Shown piece by piece: positions 25,628 through 35,323 of a stretch of 64,000 nt of DNA. The first letter of the stretch is position 1; each line of letters opens with the position of its first letter. This DNA is from Microvirga sp. ACRRW (GTDB lineage Bacteria > Pseudomonadota > Alphaproteobacteria > Rhizobiales > Beijerinckiaceae), in contig NZ_JAKRNJ010000004.1 of the NCBI RefSeq assembly GCF_022346925.1, positions 248,001-312,000 on the forward strand. Direction: 5' to 3'. The notes below the pieces were generated by a model, which saw only the letters and a list, made by a program, of their open reading frames with translations, had not been told where the DNA came from and ran no database searches. A program made the translations under genes and the position numbers.

Positions 25628-25969
25628 TCAACCGGACTGCGCCACCCCCGGTTCCCTGCGTGAGCCTGCGGCAGGCTTGCCGGCTCGGGCCTCAGTTCGG
25701 GCTTCATGCCGGTCGTTGCGGATCTTCAAGGCGAGAATGGTGCCGCTCAGGCACAAGCTCAGCAGGTTGAAGACGATGAGCGGAACCGCGCCGATGAGGA
25801 AGCCGTAAGCCGACCACAGCACAAAGGCCGTGACCGTCACGAGGTACATCTTCTTCGAGATCGCCGCCGTATCGCGCTCCCGCCAGGCTTTCAGCACCTG
25901 CGGCACGAAGCTCGCCGTGGACAAAATGCCCGCCACCGTCGCCAGGATCGTTGGCAACCACTCACTCAT
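25628..25969 (-). CDS. SemiSWEET sugar transporter (PQ-loop family)
   Basis: 113 residues with three membrane helices, the half-size bacterial SWEET that works as a dimer. The PQ motif lies in STASFVPQVLKAWRERD (about 17-33), followed by ISKKMYLVTVTAFVLWSAYG and VPLIVFNLLSLCLSGTIL. The last ~30 residues are polar and Arg/Ala-rich and not conserved in the family. The gene lies 26 bp upstream of topoisomerase IB on the same strand, so the two may be cotranscribed with no obvious functional link. Sugar specificity is unknown. Confidence 0.85.
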   Translation of the reverse strand: MSEWLPTILATVAGILSTASFVPQVLKAWRERDTAAISKKMYLVTVTAFVLWSAYGFLIGAVPLIVFNLLSLCLSGTILALKIRNDRHEARTEARAGKPAAGSRREPGVAQSG

Positions 25970-26074
25970 TCACGCCTCCTCTCCAGGCGGAGTGCAACGG
26001 CGGGAGAAAAGGGTGGTTCCCTCGAAGGGTAGACCCCGCTAGATACAGCGGCGCTGTTTCACCAAAGGCTTCCC

Positions 26075-27220
26075 TTGTCGTCCGATCTCACCTTTCCAGG
26101 CCGCAAGCTCGTCTTCGTCGTCACCGAGGACTGGTTCTTCGTCTCTCATTTTCTCCCCATGGCCCGAGCCGCGCGCGAGCTTGGGCTCGACGTGGCGGTG
26201 GTCACGCGCGTGCAAGCCCATCGCGAGGCCATCGAGGCGACAGGCGCGCGGGTGATCCCGCTGCAGGTCGAGCGGCGCAGCATCAATCCGATGACGGCGG
26301 GCTACGCGGCGGGCCAGCTCGCCGCGATCCTTAAAGGCGAGAAGGCCGACATCGTCCATTGCATCGCGCTCAAGAGCATTCTGGTCGGAGGCTTCGCCGC
26401 CACGCTCGCCGGCATCGACCGCAGGGTTTATGCGCTCACAGGCCTTGGCTTCCTGGGCGCCCGGACCGATAGCGTCGCGCGCCTCTCGAAGCGCGCCGTG
26501 CGGCTGCTGGTGCGGGGCCTGCAAACCGGCAGGACACGCTATCTCTTCGAGAACACGGACGACCCGAAGCTCCTCGGCCTTGATCCCGAAGCCGCAAACG
26601 TCACCATCGTCGGCGGTGCGGGCATCGATCCTAAGGCGCTCAAACCCGCTCCCCTCCCCGCGCAGCCGCCGCTGAAGGTCGCCATCGTTGCCCGCATGCT
26701 CTGGTCGAAGGGCATCGATCTCGCCGTTGAAGCCGTGCGCATGGCCCGGGCGAAGGGTGCCGCCATCGAGCTGTCCCTCTACGGCGCGCCCGATCCCTCG
26801 AATCCGAAGGCCATTCCGGAAGACACCCTGAAGGGCTGGGCCTCCGAGCCCGGCATCTCCTGGCACGGCGCGACCAGGGACATTGCAGCGGTCTGGCGCG
26901 ATCATCATGTCGCCTGCCTGCCTTCCCGGGGCGGCGAGGGCCTGCCGCGCACGCTTCTGGAAGCGGCGGCATGCGGACGCGCCATCGTCACTGCCGACGT
27001 TCCCGGCTGCCGCACCCTCGTGCGCGACGGCGTGGAAGGTCTCCTCGTGCCCCCGAACGATGCGGCTGCACTTGGCGATGCACTTCTGTCTCTCGCCAAC
27101 GAGCACGAGCGCGTGGCCCGCATGGGCGAGGCGGCTCGCGCCCGGGTTCTCGACGGCTTCACCGAACGCGACGTGATGAACGACGTCAAACGGCTTTACG
27201 CTTCCATGCTGACCTCATGA
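26075..27220 (+). CDS. Glycosyltransferase, family 4-like (GT-B)
   Basis: A 381-residue GT-B glycosyltransferase. The N-terminal domain starts KLVFVVTEDWFFVSHFLPMA, with the substrate His in SHFLP; the C-terminal half has RMLWSKGIDLAVEA (donor phosphate contact) and EGLPRTLLEAAACGRAIV, the EX7E motif of GT4. Closest in style to enzymes that build surface polysaccharide. TTG at 26075 is used with AAAGG upstream; no ATG gives a full N-terminal strand. Its stop overlaps the start of the methyltransferase gene by 4 nt (ATGA). Acceptor and donor sugars are unknown. Confidence 0.85.
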   Translation: MSSDLTFPGRKLVFVVTEDWFFVSHFLPMARAARELGLDVAVVTRVQAHREAIEATGARVIPLQVERRSINPMTAGYAAGQLAAILKGEKADIVHCIALKSILVGGFAATLAGIDRRVYALTGLGFLGARTDSVARLSKRAVRLLVRGLQTGRTRYLFENTDDPKLLGLDPEAANVTIVGGAGIDPKALKPAPLPAQPPLKVAIVARMLWSKGIDLAVEAVRMARAKGAAIELSLYGAPDPSNPKAIPEDTLKGWASEPGISWHGATRDIAAVWRDHHVACLPSRGGEGLPRTLLEAAACGRAIVTADVPGCRTLVRDGVEGLLVPPNDAAALGDALLSLANEHERVARMGEAARARVLDGFTERDVMNDVKRLYASMLTS

Positions 27221-27888
27221 TCGCCGATCCTGCCGCCTTCATCCGCGCCGAGACGCGGCTTCTGCCGGTGCCGCACACACCGGAGCTCGTCCTGCACGTG
27301 GCCGACGAGGCGACGGAGCTTTGGCAGCGCACGGAAGAGGAGCTCGGCGAGATCGGCCTACCCCCGCCTTTCTGGGCCTTCGCCTGGGCCGGCGGCCAGG
27401 CGCTCGCCCGCTACATCCTCGACCATCCCGAGACCGTGCGCGGACGGCGCGTGCTCGATTTCGCATCGGGTTCCGGCCTCGTGGCCATCGCCGCCATGAA
27501 GGCGGGTGCAGCCGAGGTCGCCGCCTGTGACATCGACGGCTTCGCCACCGCCGCAATCCGGCTGAACGCCGAGGCGAATGGGGTCAGTATCACTCCCGTA
27601 CAGGAGGACCTGATCGGACAGGACCAGGGATGGGAGACGGTTCTCGCTGGGGACATCTGCTACGAGCAGGATCTGGCGGCGCGGGTCACGGACTGGCTGT
27701 TCACCCTGAGCCAACGGGGCGCCACCGTCCTTATCGGCGATCCGGGCCGCAGCTACCTTCCGAAGGAGCGGCTCGAAAGGCTTGAAATCTATGAGGTTCC
27801 GGTGACGCGGACGCTTGAGGATGCCGAGATCAAGAAAACCAGTGTGTGGGAATTTCGGCATAGAGAATCGGACGTTACGTCACCCTAA
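27217..27888 (+). CDS. Class I SAM methyltransferase, METTL20 / ETF-beta lysine methyltransferase-like
   Basis: 223 residues, starting at the ATG of the ATGA overlap with the glycosyltransferase, hence translationally coupled. The core has LPPPFWAFAWAGGQALARY before motif I (VLDFASGSGLVAIAA), a combination typical of bacterial METTL20-like enzymes, of which the Agrobacterium homologue methylates electron-transfer flavoprotein beta. LAGDICYEQDLA takes the place of the motif IV [D/N]PPY region, as in this seven-beta-strand protein methyltransferase family. The ETF genes are not in the window, so the substrate is inferred from family resemblance only. Confidence 0.75.
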   Translation: MIADPAAFIRAETRLLPVPHTPELVLHVADEATELWQRTEEELGEIGLPPPFWAFAWAGGQALARYILDHPETVRGRRVLDFASGSGLVAIAAMKAGAAEVAACDIDGFATAAIRLNAEANGVSITPVQEDLIGQDQGWETVLAGDICYEQDLAARVTDWLFTLSQRGATVLIGDPGRSYLPKERLERLEIYEVPVTRTLEDAEIKKTSVWEFRHRESDVTSP

Positions 27889-28047
27889 TTTGCATCCATG
27901 CAAGATTTTTGTGACCTTATTGCCAGAATACCCCTTTAAATATGTAGCGTTGTAACCTATCTTTTGTGAGAGGGTGGTCTTTGACACCACCTGCCCGTCC
28001 AAAGTTTTCTGCCCAAGTTTCGTTTCAAATAAGCCAGAGCCAACCCC

Positions 28048-28539
28048 GTGACCCAGCCCTCAGCCGCTCACCAGCCGGTCGACCGCCCGCAGGCGACCCA
28101 GAAATCAGCCAGGATCGCGACCAGCCTCGCCCATGCGGAAAGCCTGTGCCGGGCCAACCGGGCGCGCCTGACCCCCATCCGCCGCCGCGTTCTCGAAGCT
28201 CTCCACAACGCCAACAAGCCCTTGGGCGCTTACGATCTTGCCGATGTCCTGGCGCCTCAAGGCCGCCGCATGGCTCCGATCACGGTCTATCGCGCCCTGG
28301 ATTTCCTGATCGAGCAGGGCCTCGCCCACAGGCTCGCCAGCCTGAACGCCTATACCCCCAGCAGCCAGACCTCAGACAGCCACGGCTCGTCCGCCTTTCT
28401 CATCTGCGAGGGCTGCGGCGATGTGAAGGAGGTCACCATGCCGGAACTCTCCGACGCCCTGTCACAGCTTCACAAGAATCACGCCTTCGCGCCGCATACC
28501 AAGGCTCTGGAGCTCACCGGCCGCTGCATTCACTGCTGA
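28048..28539 (+). CDS. Fur-family metalloregulator, probably Zur
   Basis: A 163-residue Fur-superfamily repressor. The winged helix-turn-helix (about 41-95) contains LTPIRRRVLEAL and APITVYRALDFL; the dimerisation domain has two CxxC pairs, Cys120/Cys123 in CEGCGD and Cys160/Cys163 at the extreme C-terminus, which hold a structural zinc. The extended 20-residue N-terminus and the CxxC arrangement are nearer Zur than Fur or Irr, but the assignment is inferred. GTG start without a clear ribosome-binding site. It stands alone, with no znuABC neighbours and no convincing Zur box upstream. Confidence 0.78.
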   Translation: MTQPSAAHQPVDRPQATQKSARIATSLAHAESLCRANRARLTPIRRRVLEALHNANKPLGAYDLADVLAPQGRRMAPITVYRALDFLIEQGLAHRLASLNAYTPSSQTSDSHGSSAFLICEGCGDVKEVTMPELSDALSQLHKNHAFAPHTKALELTGRCIHC

Positions 28540-28647
28540 ACGCGGGCCATTCCTGACGGTCAGTTGACCAGGCCACGCTTGACGGGACGGGGTTTTAGCA
28601 TCAGCTAAACGGCGACGGCCTTGCCTTCGGCCGCCGTGGATTGCAGC

Positions 28648-29931
28648 ATGTCTCTTATGTCCTCCTCCAATGTCGTCCCCTTCGAGCGCCCTGCGGGCCC
28701 CGCTCCCCGCCACCGTACGGTGGGCGTTCGGGTCGGCTCCGTCATGGTCGGCGGCGGCGCGCCCATCGTGGTCCAATCGATGACCAACACGGACACGGCG
28801 GATGTGGATGCCACCGTCGCCCAGGTCGCGGCCCTCGCCCGAGCCGGCTCGGAACTTGTGCGCATCACGGTGGATCGCGACGAGGCGGCCGCGGCGGTGC
28901 CGAAGATTCGCGAGCGGCTCGACCGGCTCGGCGTCACGGTGCCGCTAGTCGGCGACTTTCACTATATCGGCCACCAATTGCTCGCCGATCATCCGGCCTG
29001 CGCTGAAGCGCTCGATAAGTACCGCATCAATCCCGGCAATGTCGGCTTCAAGGAAAAGAAGGACCGGCAGTTCGGCGCCATCGTCGAACTGGCGATCAAG
29101 CACGACAAGGCCGTGCGCATCGGTGCGAACTGGGGCTCCCTCGACCAGGAGCTTCTCACCCACCTGATGAACGAGAACGCCGCTTCCGCGAAGCCACGCG
29201 ACATGCGCTGGGTGACGCGCGAAGCCATGATCCAATCCGCTCTCCTCTCCGCCGCCCGCGCGGAAGAGATCGGTCTGGGCAAAGACCGCATCATTCTCTC
29301 GGCCAAGGTCTCTGCGGTGCAGGATTTGATCGCCGTCTATCAGGAACTCGCGCGCCGTTCCGATTACGCCATCCATCTCGGCCTCACGGAAGCGGGGATG
29401 GGGACGAAGGGCATCGTGGCCTCCTCGGCTGCTATCGGCATCCTCCTGCAGGAGGGCATCGGCGATACGATCCGCTATTCCCTCACCCCCGAGCCGGGCG
29501 GAGATCGCACGCTCGAGGTGAAGACGGCGCAGGAACTGCTCCAGACCATGGGCTTCCGCACCTTCGTGCCGCTGGTGGCCGCCTGCCCCGGCTGCGGACG
29601 CACCACCTCTTCCGTGTTCCAGGAACTGGCGCGGGACATCCAGAACTGGATCTCCACCTCCATGCCGGAGTGGAAACGCACCTATCCCGGCGTCGAGAAC
29701 CTGAACGTGGCCGTGATGGGCTGCATCGTGAACGGACCGGGCGAGTCGAAGCACGCCAATATCGGCATCTCGCTGCCCGGAACCGGCGAGCAGCCGGCAG
29801 CCCCCGTCTTCATCGACGGCAAGAAGGCCCTGACCCTGCGCGGCCCGACGCTCGCCCAGGATTTCCAGGCCCTCGTGCTCGACTACATCCGCAAGACCTA
29901 TGGTCAGCGGGAGCGCGACGCCGCCGAATGA
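28648..29931 (+). CDS. ispG: 4-hydroxy-3-methylbut-2-enyl diphosphate synthase (flavodoxin)
   Basis: IspG (GcpE) performs the penultimate step of the MEP isoprenoid pathway using a [4Fe-4S] cluster. The TIM-barrel starts [21 protein letters not shown]; cluster ligands are Cys313 and Cys316 in ACPGCGRTT and Cys359 in [11 protein letters not shown], with the following Glu as fourth ligand. ATG at 28648 gives 427 residues; TTG at 28621 and ATG at 28657 are other options. It provides precursors used by the prenyl synthase at 33095-34021. Not in an obvious operon. Confidence 0.95.
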   Translation: MSLMSSSNVVPFERPAGPAPRHRTVGVRVGSVMVGGGAPIVVQSMTNTDTADVDATVAQVAALARAGSELVRITVDRDEAAAAVPKIRERLDRLGVTVPLVGDFHYIGHQLLADHPACAEALDKYRINPGNVGFKEKKDRQFGAIVELAIKHDKAVRIGANWGSLDQELLTHLMNENAASAKPRDMRWVTREAMIQSALLSAARAEEIGLGKDRIILSAKVSAVQDLIAVYQELARRSDYAIHLGLTEAGMGTKGIVASSAAIGILLQEGIGDTIRYSLTPEPGGDRTLEVKTAQELLQTMGFRTFVPLVAACPGCGRTTSSVFQELARDIQNWISTSMPEWKRTYPGVENLNVAVMGCIVNGPGESKHANIGISLPGTGEQPAAPVFIDGKKALTLRGPTLAQDFQALVLDYIRKTYGQRERDAAE

Positions 29932-30111
29932 GGCATATGGAACTCTGAAAGAAATTCCGTTTTAAGCTCAAGTGCGATGTGCTAGAGAGCGCCCCGCGCC
30001 GGCAGCAGTGACGGCCACTGCACTCATAGGACAAAGGCTTTCCTTTCGTCGTTATTGCAGAGTGACTTGGAACAAGGGCCGTCTGCGGGCACATCCGCAA
30101 AGAAAACACCC

Positions 30112-32058
30112 ATGGCAGAACAGAACGCCGTCGCTACCGGGCACGCGGATTCCGCGGCTCCGGAAGCAACTATTCCCGGAAGCCACCACAAGGCGAGCTT
30201 CTGGACCCTGACCCTTGGCGCCATCGGCGTCGTCTATGGCGACATCGGCACCAGCCCGCTCTATGCCATGCGTGAGACGGTTGCGGCTGCAACCGGCGGT
30301 CATCACGGTGTCCCCGTCGAGCTGACCCGTGAGTTGGTGATCAGCATCCTGTCGCTGTTGCTCTGGGCCTTGATCCTGACGGTCAGCGTGAAATACGTGG
30401 TCCTGCTGCTGCGCGCCGACAACAAGGGCGAAGGCGGCTCGCTGACCCTGGTCGCCCTGACTCAGCTCGCGCTGGGTCGTCGGAGCCTGCCGGTTCTGAT
30501 GATGGGCATGGCGGGAGCAGCCCTTTTCTACGGCGACGCCGCGATCACACCCGCGATTTCCGTGCTCTCGGCCCTGGAAGGCCTGAAGCTCGTCGCCCCC
30601 TCTTTCGAGGCTTACATCCTGCCGGGAGCGCTCGCGATTCTCATCGCCCTCTTCGCCGTGCAGGCGCACGGCACCGGCAAGGTCGCGGCCCTGTTCGGCC
30701 CGCTCACACTCCTATGGTTCATCACCATGGCGGGTTTAGGCGTTCTCCACATCGCCGACGATTGGGAAGTGCTGCGCGCCTTCAATCCCTATTACGGCGT
30801 GCGTTTCCTCGTCACTCATCCCGGAACGGCCTTTGCGATCCTTGGCAGCGTGTGTCTTGCCGTAACGGGGGCCGAAGCGCTTTACGCCGATCTCGGCCAT
30901 TTCGGCCGCAGGCCGATCCGCATGGCTTGGGGCACCGTGGTCTTTCCCGCGCTGGCGCTGAACTATCTCGGCCAGGGCGCTCTCGTTCTGTCGAATCCCG
31001 AATCCATCGCCAATCCGTTCTTCCTGCTGGCACCGCCGTGGCTGCTGCTTCCGCTCGTGATTCTCGCGACGCTTGCTACCATCGTGGCGAGCCAGGCGGT
31101 GATCACGGGCGCGTTCTCCCTGACCCGGCAGGCGATTCAGCTCGGCCTTCTTCCGCGCCTGGAGGTCCGCTTCACGTCGGAAACCCATCAAGGTCAGATC
31201 TATCTGCCGCGCGTGAACTGGCTGCTTCTCGCTGCCGTCGTGGCGCTGGTGGTTCTGTTCGGATCGTCGAGCAATCTTGCCAGTGCTTATGGCATCGCCG
31301 TGTTCGGCACGATGGTCGTCACGACGCTGCTCGCCTGCGTCGTGATCAGCCGCAGCTGGGGCTGGGGTCCGGTGAAGACCGGGCTCGTGATGATCCCGCT
31401 GTTGCTCATCGACCTCACCTTCCTGTCCTCGAACCTCGTGAAGCTTTTGGACGGCGGTTATGTGCCGCTGCTCATTGCCGGCACCTTCTTCGTGGTCATG
31501 TGGACCTGGGTGAAGGGAACACGCATCCTCTTCGAGAAGACCCGCAAGATCGACGTGCCGCTGCTCGAACTGGTGAGCATGCTCGAGAAGAGCCCGCCGC
31601 ATCGCGTGAAGGGCACTGCCGTGTTTCTCACGAGCGACCCCGACACCGCGCCCGCAGCACTGCTGCACAACCTGAAACACAACAAGGTGCTGCACGAGAA
31701 GAACGTGATCCTCACCGTGCGCAGCGAGGACATTCCGCGCGTCGACGACGAGGACCGTGTCGCCATCGAGCATGTGGGCGACTCGTTCTGGCGCATCCGC
31801 CTGAGCTACGGCTACATGGAAACGCCCAACATTCCGCGCGGCCTCGCGATCCTGCGCAAGCAGGGCTTCAAGTTCGACATCATGGCGACGTCGTTCTTCC
31901 TCTCGCGCCGCTCGATCCGCCCCGCAAGCCAATCGGGCATGCCGCTCTGGCAGGACAAGCTGTTCATCGGCCTCGCCAAGTCGGCGAGCGATGCCACTGA
32001 CTTCTTCCAGATCCCCACCGGACGCGTGGTGGAAGTCGGTACGCAGGTTACAGTCTAA
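30112..32058 (+). CDS. kup: Low-affinity potassium transporter Kup
   Basis: K+/H+ symporter of the KUP/HAK/KT family, 648 residues with twelve predicted membrane helices and a C-terminal cytoplasmic domain. [20 protein letters not shown] at the first helix and [21 protein letters not shown] near the third are the family signatures. ATG at 30112 is chosen; an in-frame TTG at 30055 would add 19 residues. It is monocistronic. Rhizobial genomes often carry two kup copies; only one is here. Confidence 0.94.
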   Translation: MAEQNAVATGHADSAAPEATIPGSHHKASFWTLTLGAIGVVYGDIGTSPLYAMRETVAAATGGHHGVPVELTRELVISILSLLLWALILTVSVKYVVLLLRADNKGEGGSLTLVALTQLALGRRSLPVLMMGMAGAALFYGDAAITPAISVLSALEGLKLVAPSFEAYILPGALAILIALFAVQAHGTGKVAALFGPLTLLWFITMAGLGVLHIADDWEVLRAFNPYYGVRFLVTHPGTAFAILGSVCLAVTGAEALYADLGHFGRRPIRMAWGTVVFPALALNYLGQGALVLSNPESIANPFFLLAPPWLLLPLVILATLATIVASQAVITGAFSLTRQAIQLGLLPRLEVRFTSETHQGQIYLPRVNWLLLAAVVALVVLFGSSSNLASAYGIAVFGTMVVTTLLACVVISRSWGWGPVKTGLVMIPLLLIDLTFLSSNLVKLLDGGYVPLLIAGTFFVVMWTWVKGTRILFEKTRKIDVPLLELVSMLEKSPPHRVKGTAVFLTSDPDTAPAALLHNLKHNKVLHEKNVILTVRSEDIPRVDDEDRVAIEHVGDSFWRIRLSYGYMETPNIPRGLAILRKQGFKFDIMATSFFLSRRSIRPASQSGMPLWQDKLFIGLAKSASDATDFFQIPTGRVVEVGTQVTV

Positions 32059-32067
32059 AAAACCCGT

Positions 32068-32094
32068 CAGGCAGCCGCACGGTTCGGCTGCCTG
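32068..32094 (+). terminator. Hairpin after kup
   Basis: Perfect 10-bp stem CAGGCAGCCG / CGGCTGCCTG with a 7-nt loop, starting 10 bp after the kup stop. No T run follows on the plus strand (AAAAAA precedes it), so it may act as a Rho-dependent or mRNA-stabilising hairpin. Confidence 0.5.
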
Positions 32095-32186
32095 CAATCG
32101 CATCAAGTCGCTTCCGGAATCCGCATCTCCTTGACCGAAAGCAGGATTGCGCCTAACCGACGCGCATTCCGTCAAGGATCAGTTCC

Positions 32187-33098
32187 GTGAGCACCGCCCC
32201 GTCCAAAGCCGCCTCTCCCTTCGCCCTCAGCCGCAGCGAGGCCGTGCTGGTGTTCGTCACCATGATCTGGGGCGCGACCTTTCTCATCGTCCAGCTTGCC
32301 TTGAGCGTCAGCGGACCGCTGTTCTTCGTAGGATTGCGCTTCGGCACAGCGGCCCTGATGATGGCGCTCATAGCAGTGCCCGTGCTGCGCGGATTGACAT
32401 GGCTCGAGATCAAGGCGGGCGTGCTGATCGGCATCGCGATCTTCTTCGGCTACACGCTCCAGACTTACGGCCTGCAATATATCCCCAGCAGCAAATCGGC
32501 CTTCATCACGGCGCTCTATGTGCCCATCGTACCGCTGCTGCAATGGTTCGTGCTGAAGCGACCGCCGAGCGTGATGGCCTGGACGGGAATCGTCTTCGCC
32601 TTCATCGGCCTCGCGCTGCTCGCAGGCCCTGAGGGAACCTCCATAGGCCTCGGCATTGGAGAATTGCTCACGCTGCTCTGCGCCATCGCCATCTCCGCCG
32701 AGATCATTCTCATCGGCGGCTTCGCAGGCAAGGTCGACGCGCGCCGCGTCACCGTGGTGCAGCTCGCCACGACATCCGTTCTCGCGTTTGGTTTCATGGC
32801 GCCGCTCGGCGAGTCTCTGCCCGAGCCGTCATGGCTACTCATCTTCAGCGCGGTTGGTCTCGGCCTCGCGAGCGCGGGCATTCAGCTCGCGATGAACTGG
32901 GCGCAGAAAACCGTCTCGCCCACGCGCGCCACGGTGATCTATGCGGGCGAGCCGGTCTGGGCGGGAATCGTCGGACGCCTCTACGGCGAGATCCTGCCCG
33001 CGGCAGCATTGATCGGCGCAGGCCTGATCGTCGCCGGCGTGATTGTCAGCGAGATGAAGCTGCCGCGCTGGTTCAAGCGTAAAGCGGCGAGCGCCTAA
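32187..33098 (+). CDS. DMT-superfamily transporter (EamA type)
   Basis: 303 residues, ten predicted membrane helices in two EamA repeats, first starting LVFVTMIWGATFLIVQLAL and second around LLTLLCAIAISAEIILIGG. Such drug/metabolite transporters usually export amino acids or small metabolites; the substrate is unknown. GTG at 32187 has AAGGAT 7 nt upstream. Its TAA overlaps the stop codon of ispA on the other strand (shared CTAA). It is one of three DMT genes in this window (also 39970 and 58294), which are not close duplicates. Confidence 0.88.
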   Translation: MSTAPSKAASPFALSRSEAVLVFVTMIWGATFLIVQLALSVSGPLFFVGLRFGTAALMMALIAVPVLRGLTWLEIKAGVLIGIAIFFGYTLQTYGLQYIPSSKSAFITALYVPIVPLLQWFVLKRPPSVMAWTGIVFAFIGLALLAGPEGTSIGLGIGELLTLLCAIAISAEIILIGGFAGKVDARRVTVVQLATTSVLAFGFMAPLGESLPEPSWLLIFSAVGLGLASAGIQLAMNWAQKTVSPTRATVIYAGEPVWAGIVGRLYGEILPAAALIGAGLIVAGVIVSEMKLPRWFKRKAASA

Positions 33099-34021
33099 AC
33101 CTCGCGCTCGACAACGAACCGCACGGCCTCTCGCAAAGTCTGTGCCCTGTCGCCGAACTGATCAAGCGCAGCATCCGCCTTCTCGACGAGGAGGCCGCAT
33201 TCGCGCTTCGCACCTTCGAGCCCGAGCAGATCGACCAGCGTCGCCTTGCCCTTTTCCTGATCCTTGCCGGTGCGCTTGCCGAGCGCCTCGGCGGATGCTT
33301 CACGGTCGAGAATGTCGTCGGCGACCTGGAATGCGGCACCGAGCGCGCGTCCGTATTCGATGAGGCTGCGACGCGCATTCGCATCGGCCCTTCCGAGGAT
33401 CGCGCCCGCTTCCACCGAGAAGGTGAGGATTGCGCCCGTCTTCATCATCTGAAGCTGGCGCACCTCCGCTTCGCCCATCGTGACCGCGCCGTAGCGGCCT
33501 TCGGCGGAAAGATCGAGCAACTGCCCGCCCACCATGCCGCCGAGTCCCGAGGCGCGGGCAAGGCCCAGCACCAGATCGGAGCGCACGGCCGCATCCGCAT
33601 CGGTCTGTGGATCGGCGAGCACCTCGAAGGCCAGCGTCTGGAGCGCATCGCCCACGAGGATGGCGGTCGCCTCGTCATAGGCCTTGTGCACGGTCGGGCG
33701 GCCCCGGCGCATGTCGTCGTCGTCCATGGAGGGCAGATCGTCATGCACCAGGGAGTAGCAGTGCAGAAGCTCGATGGCCGAACCCGCCCGCAAGGCACCC
33801 TGCCCCTCCGCGCCAAAGAGGCGCGCCGCCTCGATGGTGAGGAATGGGCGCAGGCGCTTGCCGCCTGCGAGCACGGCATGTCGCATGGCCTCCATCAACC
33901 GGACGGGCCGGGCAATCTCGCCGTGGCGGGCATTGTCTGCTAGCAAAGCTTCGAGATTGGCTTCGACAAGCCTTGCGGCCTCATTGAGCCGCGCGCTGAA
34001 AGTGCTGGTGGATGACGACAT
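33095..34021 (-). CDS. ispA: Polyprenyl synthetase (farnesyl diphosphate synthase type)
   Basis: Trans-isoprenyl diphosphate synthase of 308 residues. GGKRLRP at 53-59, the first Asp-rich motif HDDLPSMDDDDM at 93-104 and the second ADDILD at about 240 bind Mg2+-diphosphate. The two-residue insertion in the first Asp-rich motif (DDLPSMD) is the type II pattern of bacterial short-chain FPP synthases, so farnesyl diphosphate is the likely product; geranylgeranyl is possible. An open frame reaches back to 34249, but the ATG at 34021 gives the family N-terminus. Divergent from mtgA. No dxs follows, unlike in many bacteria. Confidence 0.9.
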   Translation of the reverse strand: MSSSTSTFSARLNEAARLVEANLEALLADNARHGEIARPVRLMEAMRHAVLAGGKRLRPFLTIEAARLFGAEGQGALRAGSAIELLHCYSLVHDDLPSMDDDDMRRGRPTVHKAYDEATAILVGDALQTLAFEVLADPQTDADAAVRSDLVLGLARASGLGGMVGGQLLDLSAEGRYGAVTMGEAEVRQLQMMKTGAILTFSVEAGAILGRADANARRSLIEYGRALGAAFQVADDILDREASAEALGKRTGKDQEKGKATLVDLLGLEGAKRECGLLVEKADAALDQFGDRAQTLREAVRFVVEREV

Positions 34022-34124
34022 GGTGAGCCCGAATTCGGAAGGAGCAGCCGCTCCCTCCGAGGAGAACAGCGGCGGACGAACGGGCCGGAGATGGACGCTG
34101 CGCCGGGAACGGTCGCGGGAGCCG

Positions 34125-34811
34125 ATGACGCCTGCCCGTTTCCTCCGCCGCATTGTCCAGTTCGGCCTCGGCCTCATCCTCTTATGGGTCGGAGCGGTCC
34201 TTTGGCTAGGTCTTTTGTACTGGGTCGTGCCGCCCGTCTCCACCCTCATGCTCGGGCGCTGGCTGACCCTGCAGAGCGTGGAGCGGACCTATGTGCCCCT
34301 CGACGGGATCTCGCCCCATCTGCCGCTTGCGGTTATGACCTCCGAGGACAGCCGCTTCTGCGAGCATGGCGGGGTGGATTGGCTGGCTCTCCAGGAAGTG
34401 ATCGAGGATGCCGACGAGGACGGCCCCTCGCGCGGGGCCTCGACCATTCCCATGCAGGTGGCCAAGAACCTGTTTCTGACCCCGAGCCGCTCCTATATCC
34501 GCAAGGGTCTGGAGATCCCGGTAGCTCTCTATCTCGATCTGATCTGGTCCAAACGGCAGATGATGGAGGTCTACCTCAACATCGCCGAATGGGGTGAAGG
34601 GGTCTTCGGGGCCGAGGCCGCAGCCCAGAAATATTTCCGCAAATCCGCCAAGGACCTGACCCGCCGGGAGGCCGCCCTGCTCGCCCGGGCCTTGCCCAAT
34701 CCGCTCAGGCGCAACCCGGGGCGGCCCACCGCGAGGCTGAACGCCCTGGCAGGGCAGCTCCAGGCCCGGATGTCGAGCGCCGCGCCCTATAGTGAGTGCT
34801 TGCGGCCTTAA
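34125..34811 (+). CDS. mtgA: Monofunctional peptidoglycan transglycosylase
   Basis: GT51 glycosyltransferase of 228 residues that polymerises lipid II into glycan strands on the periplasmic face. One N-terminal membrane helix (about 10-35) is followed by the catalytic domain with TSEDSRFCEHGG (general base Glu74), GASTIPMQVAKNLFLTPSRS and KRQMMEVYLNIAEWG. No transpeptidase domain follows, so it is MtgA and not a class A PBP. ATG at 34125 has GGGAG upstream; the frame is open further back (to 33774) but that stretch is antisense to ispA. Confidence 0.93.
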   Translation: MTPARFLRRIVQFGLGLILLWVGAVLWLGLLYWVVPPVSTLMLGRWLTLQSVERTYVPLDGISPHLPLAVMTSEDSRFCEHGGVDWLALQEVIEDADEDGPSRGASTIPMQVAKNLFLTPSRSYIRKGLEIPVALYLDLIWSKRQMMEVYLNIAEWGEGVFGAEAAAQKYFRKSAKDLTRREAALLARALPNPLRRNPGRPTARLNALAGQLQARMSSAAPYSECLRP

Positions 34812-34933
34812 ATCCGCAGGAAAGGGCTAGATATTTCCTGAAAGACCTTGTATGAGGCGCAACCTCATCAAGTTTGAGATGTGAGCGTTCCCCGGTTGAG
34901 CGGGCGCTCCGCTGTTTTGACCGGAGACGAGAA

Positions 34934-35119
34934 ATGGCCGTTCCTAAGAGAAAAACGTCGCCCTCGCGGCGTGGCATGCGTCGCTCCGCCGATGCCTTGA
35001 AGGCCCCGACCTACATCGAGGACAAGGATTCCGGCGAGCTTCGCCGTCCTCACCACATCGACCTGAAGTCCGGCATGTACCGTGGCCGTCAGGTTCTGAA
35101 GGTGAAGGCTGACGCGTAA
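34934..35119 (+). CDS. rpmF: 50S ribosomal protein L32
   Basis: 61-residue basic ribosomal protein beginning [20 protein letters not shown], the canonical bL32 start, and containing [18 protein letters not shown]. The four-cysteine zinc site of some L32 proteins is absent, as in other alphaproteobacteria. GGAG is 8 nt before the ATG. Monocistronic with a strong terminator. In many bacteria rpmF is followed by plsX; here it is not. Confidence 0.96.
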   Translation: MAVPKRKTSPSRRGMRRSADALKAPTYIEDKDSGELRRPHHIDLKSGMYRGRQVLKVKADA

Positions 35120-35140
35120 TCCTACGCGGCATGCAAGTTT

Positions 35141-35171
35141 AAAAAAACCGGCGCATTGCGCCGGTTTTTTT
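35141..35171. terminator. Bidirectional rho-independent terminator after rpmF
   Basis: Stem CCGGCGC / GCGCCGG (35148-35154, 35158-35164) with loop ATT, flanked by seven A on the left and seven T on the right. It starts 22 bp after the L32 stop. Confidence 0.93.
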
Positions 35172-35323
35172 ATGCCCGTAATCCCCGTTAATCCCCAAAG
35201 CCACTGATTTTCTTTTCGATTTTACCCTTCGTTAAGCCTGAAGCCCGATCCTTGAGCCTCGATTTTTAACGGGCCGGAGCGTTCTTCCGCCCGCTGTGTA
35301 TTGCGTTCTCAAAGGTGGGTGTG

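Noticed and set aside
27940-27975. Zur box upstream of the Fur-family gene
   Set aside because: GTTGTAAC in TAGCGTTGTAACCTA is only weakly symmetrical and does not reach the dyad expected of a Zur operator.
29939-29961. EcfG-type stress promoter GGAAC ... CGTT upstream of kup
   Set aside because: The spacing is 14 nt; the alphaproteobacterial EcfG promoter needs about 16-18 nt between these elements.
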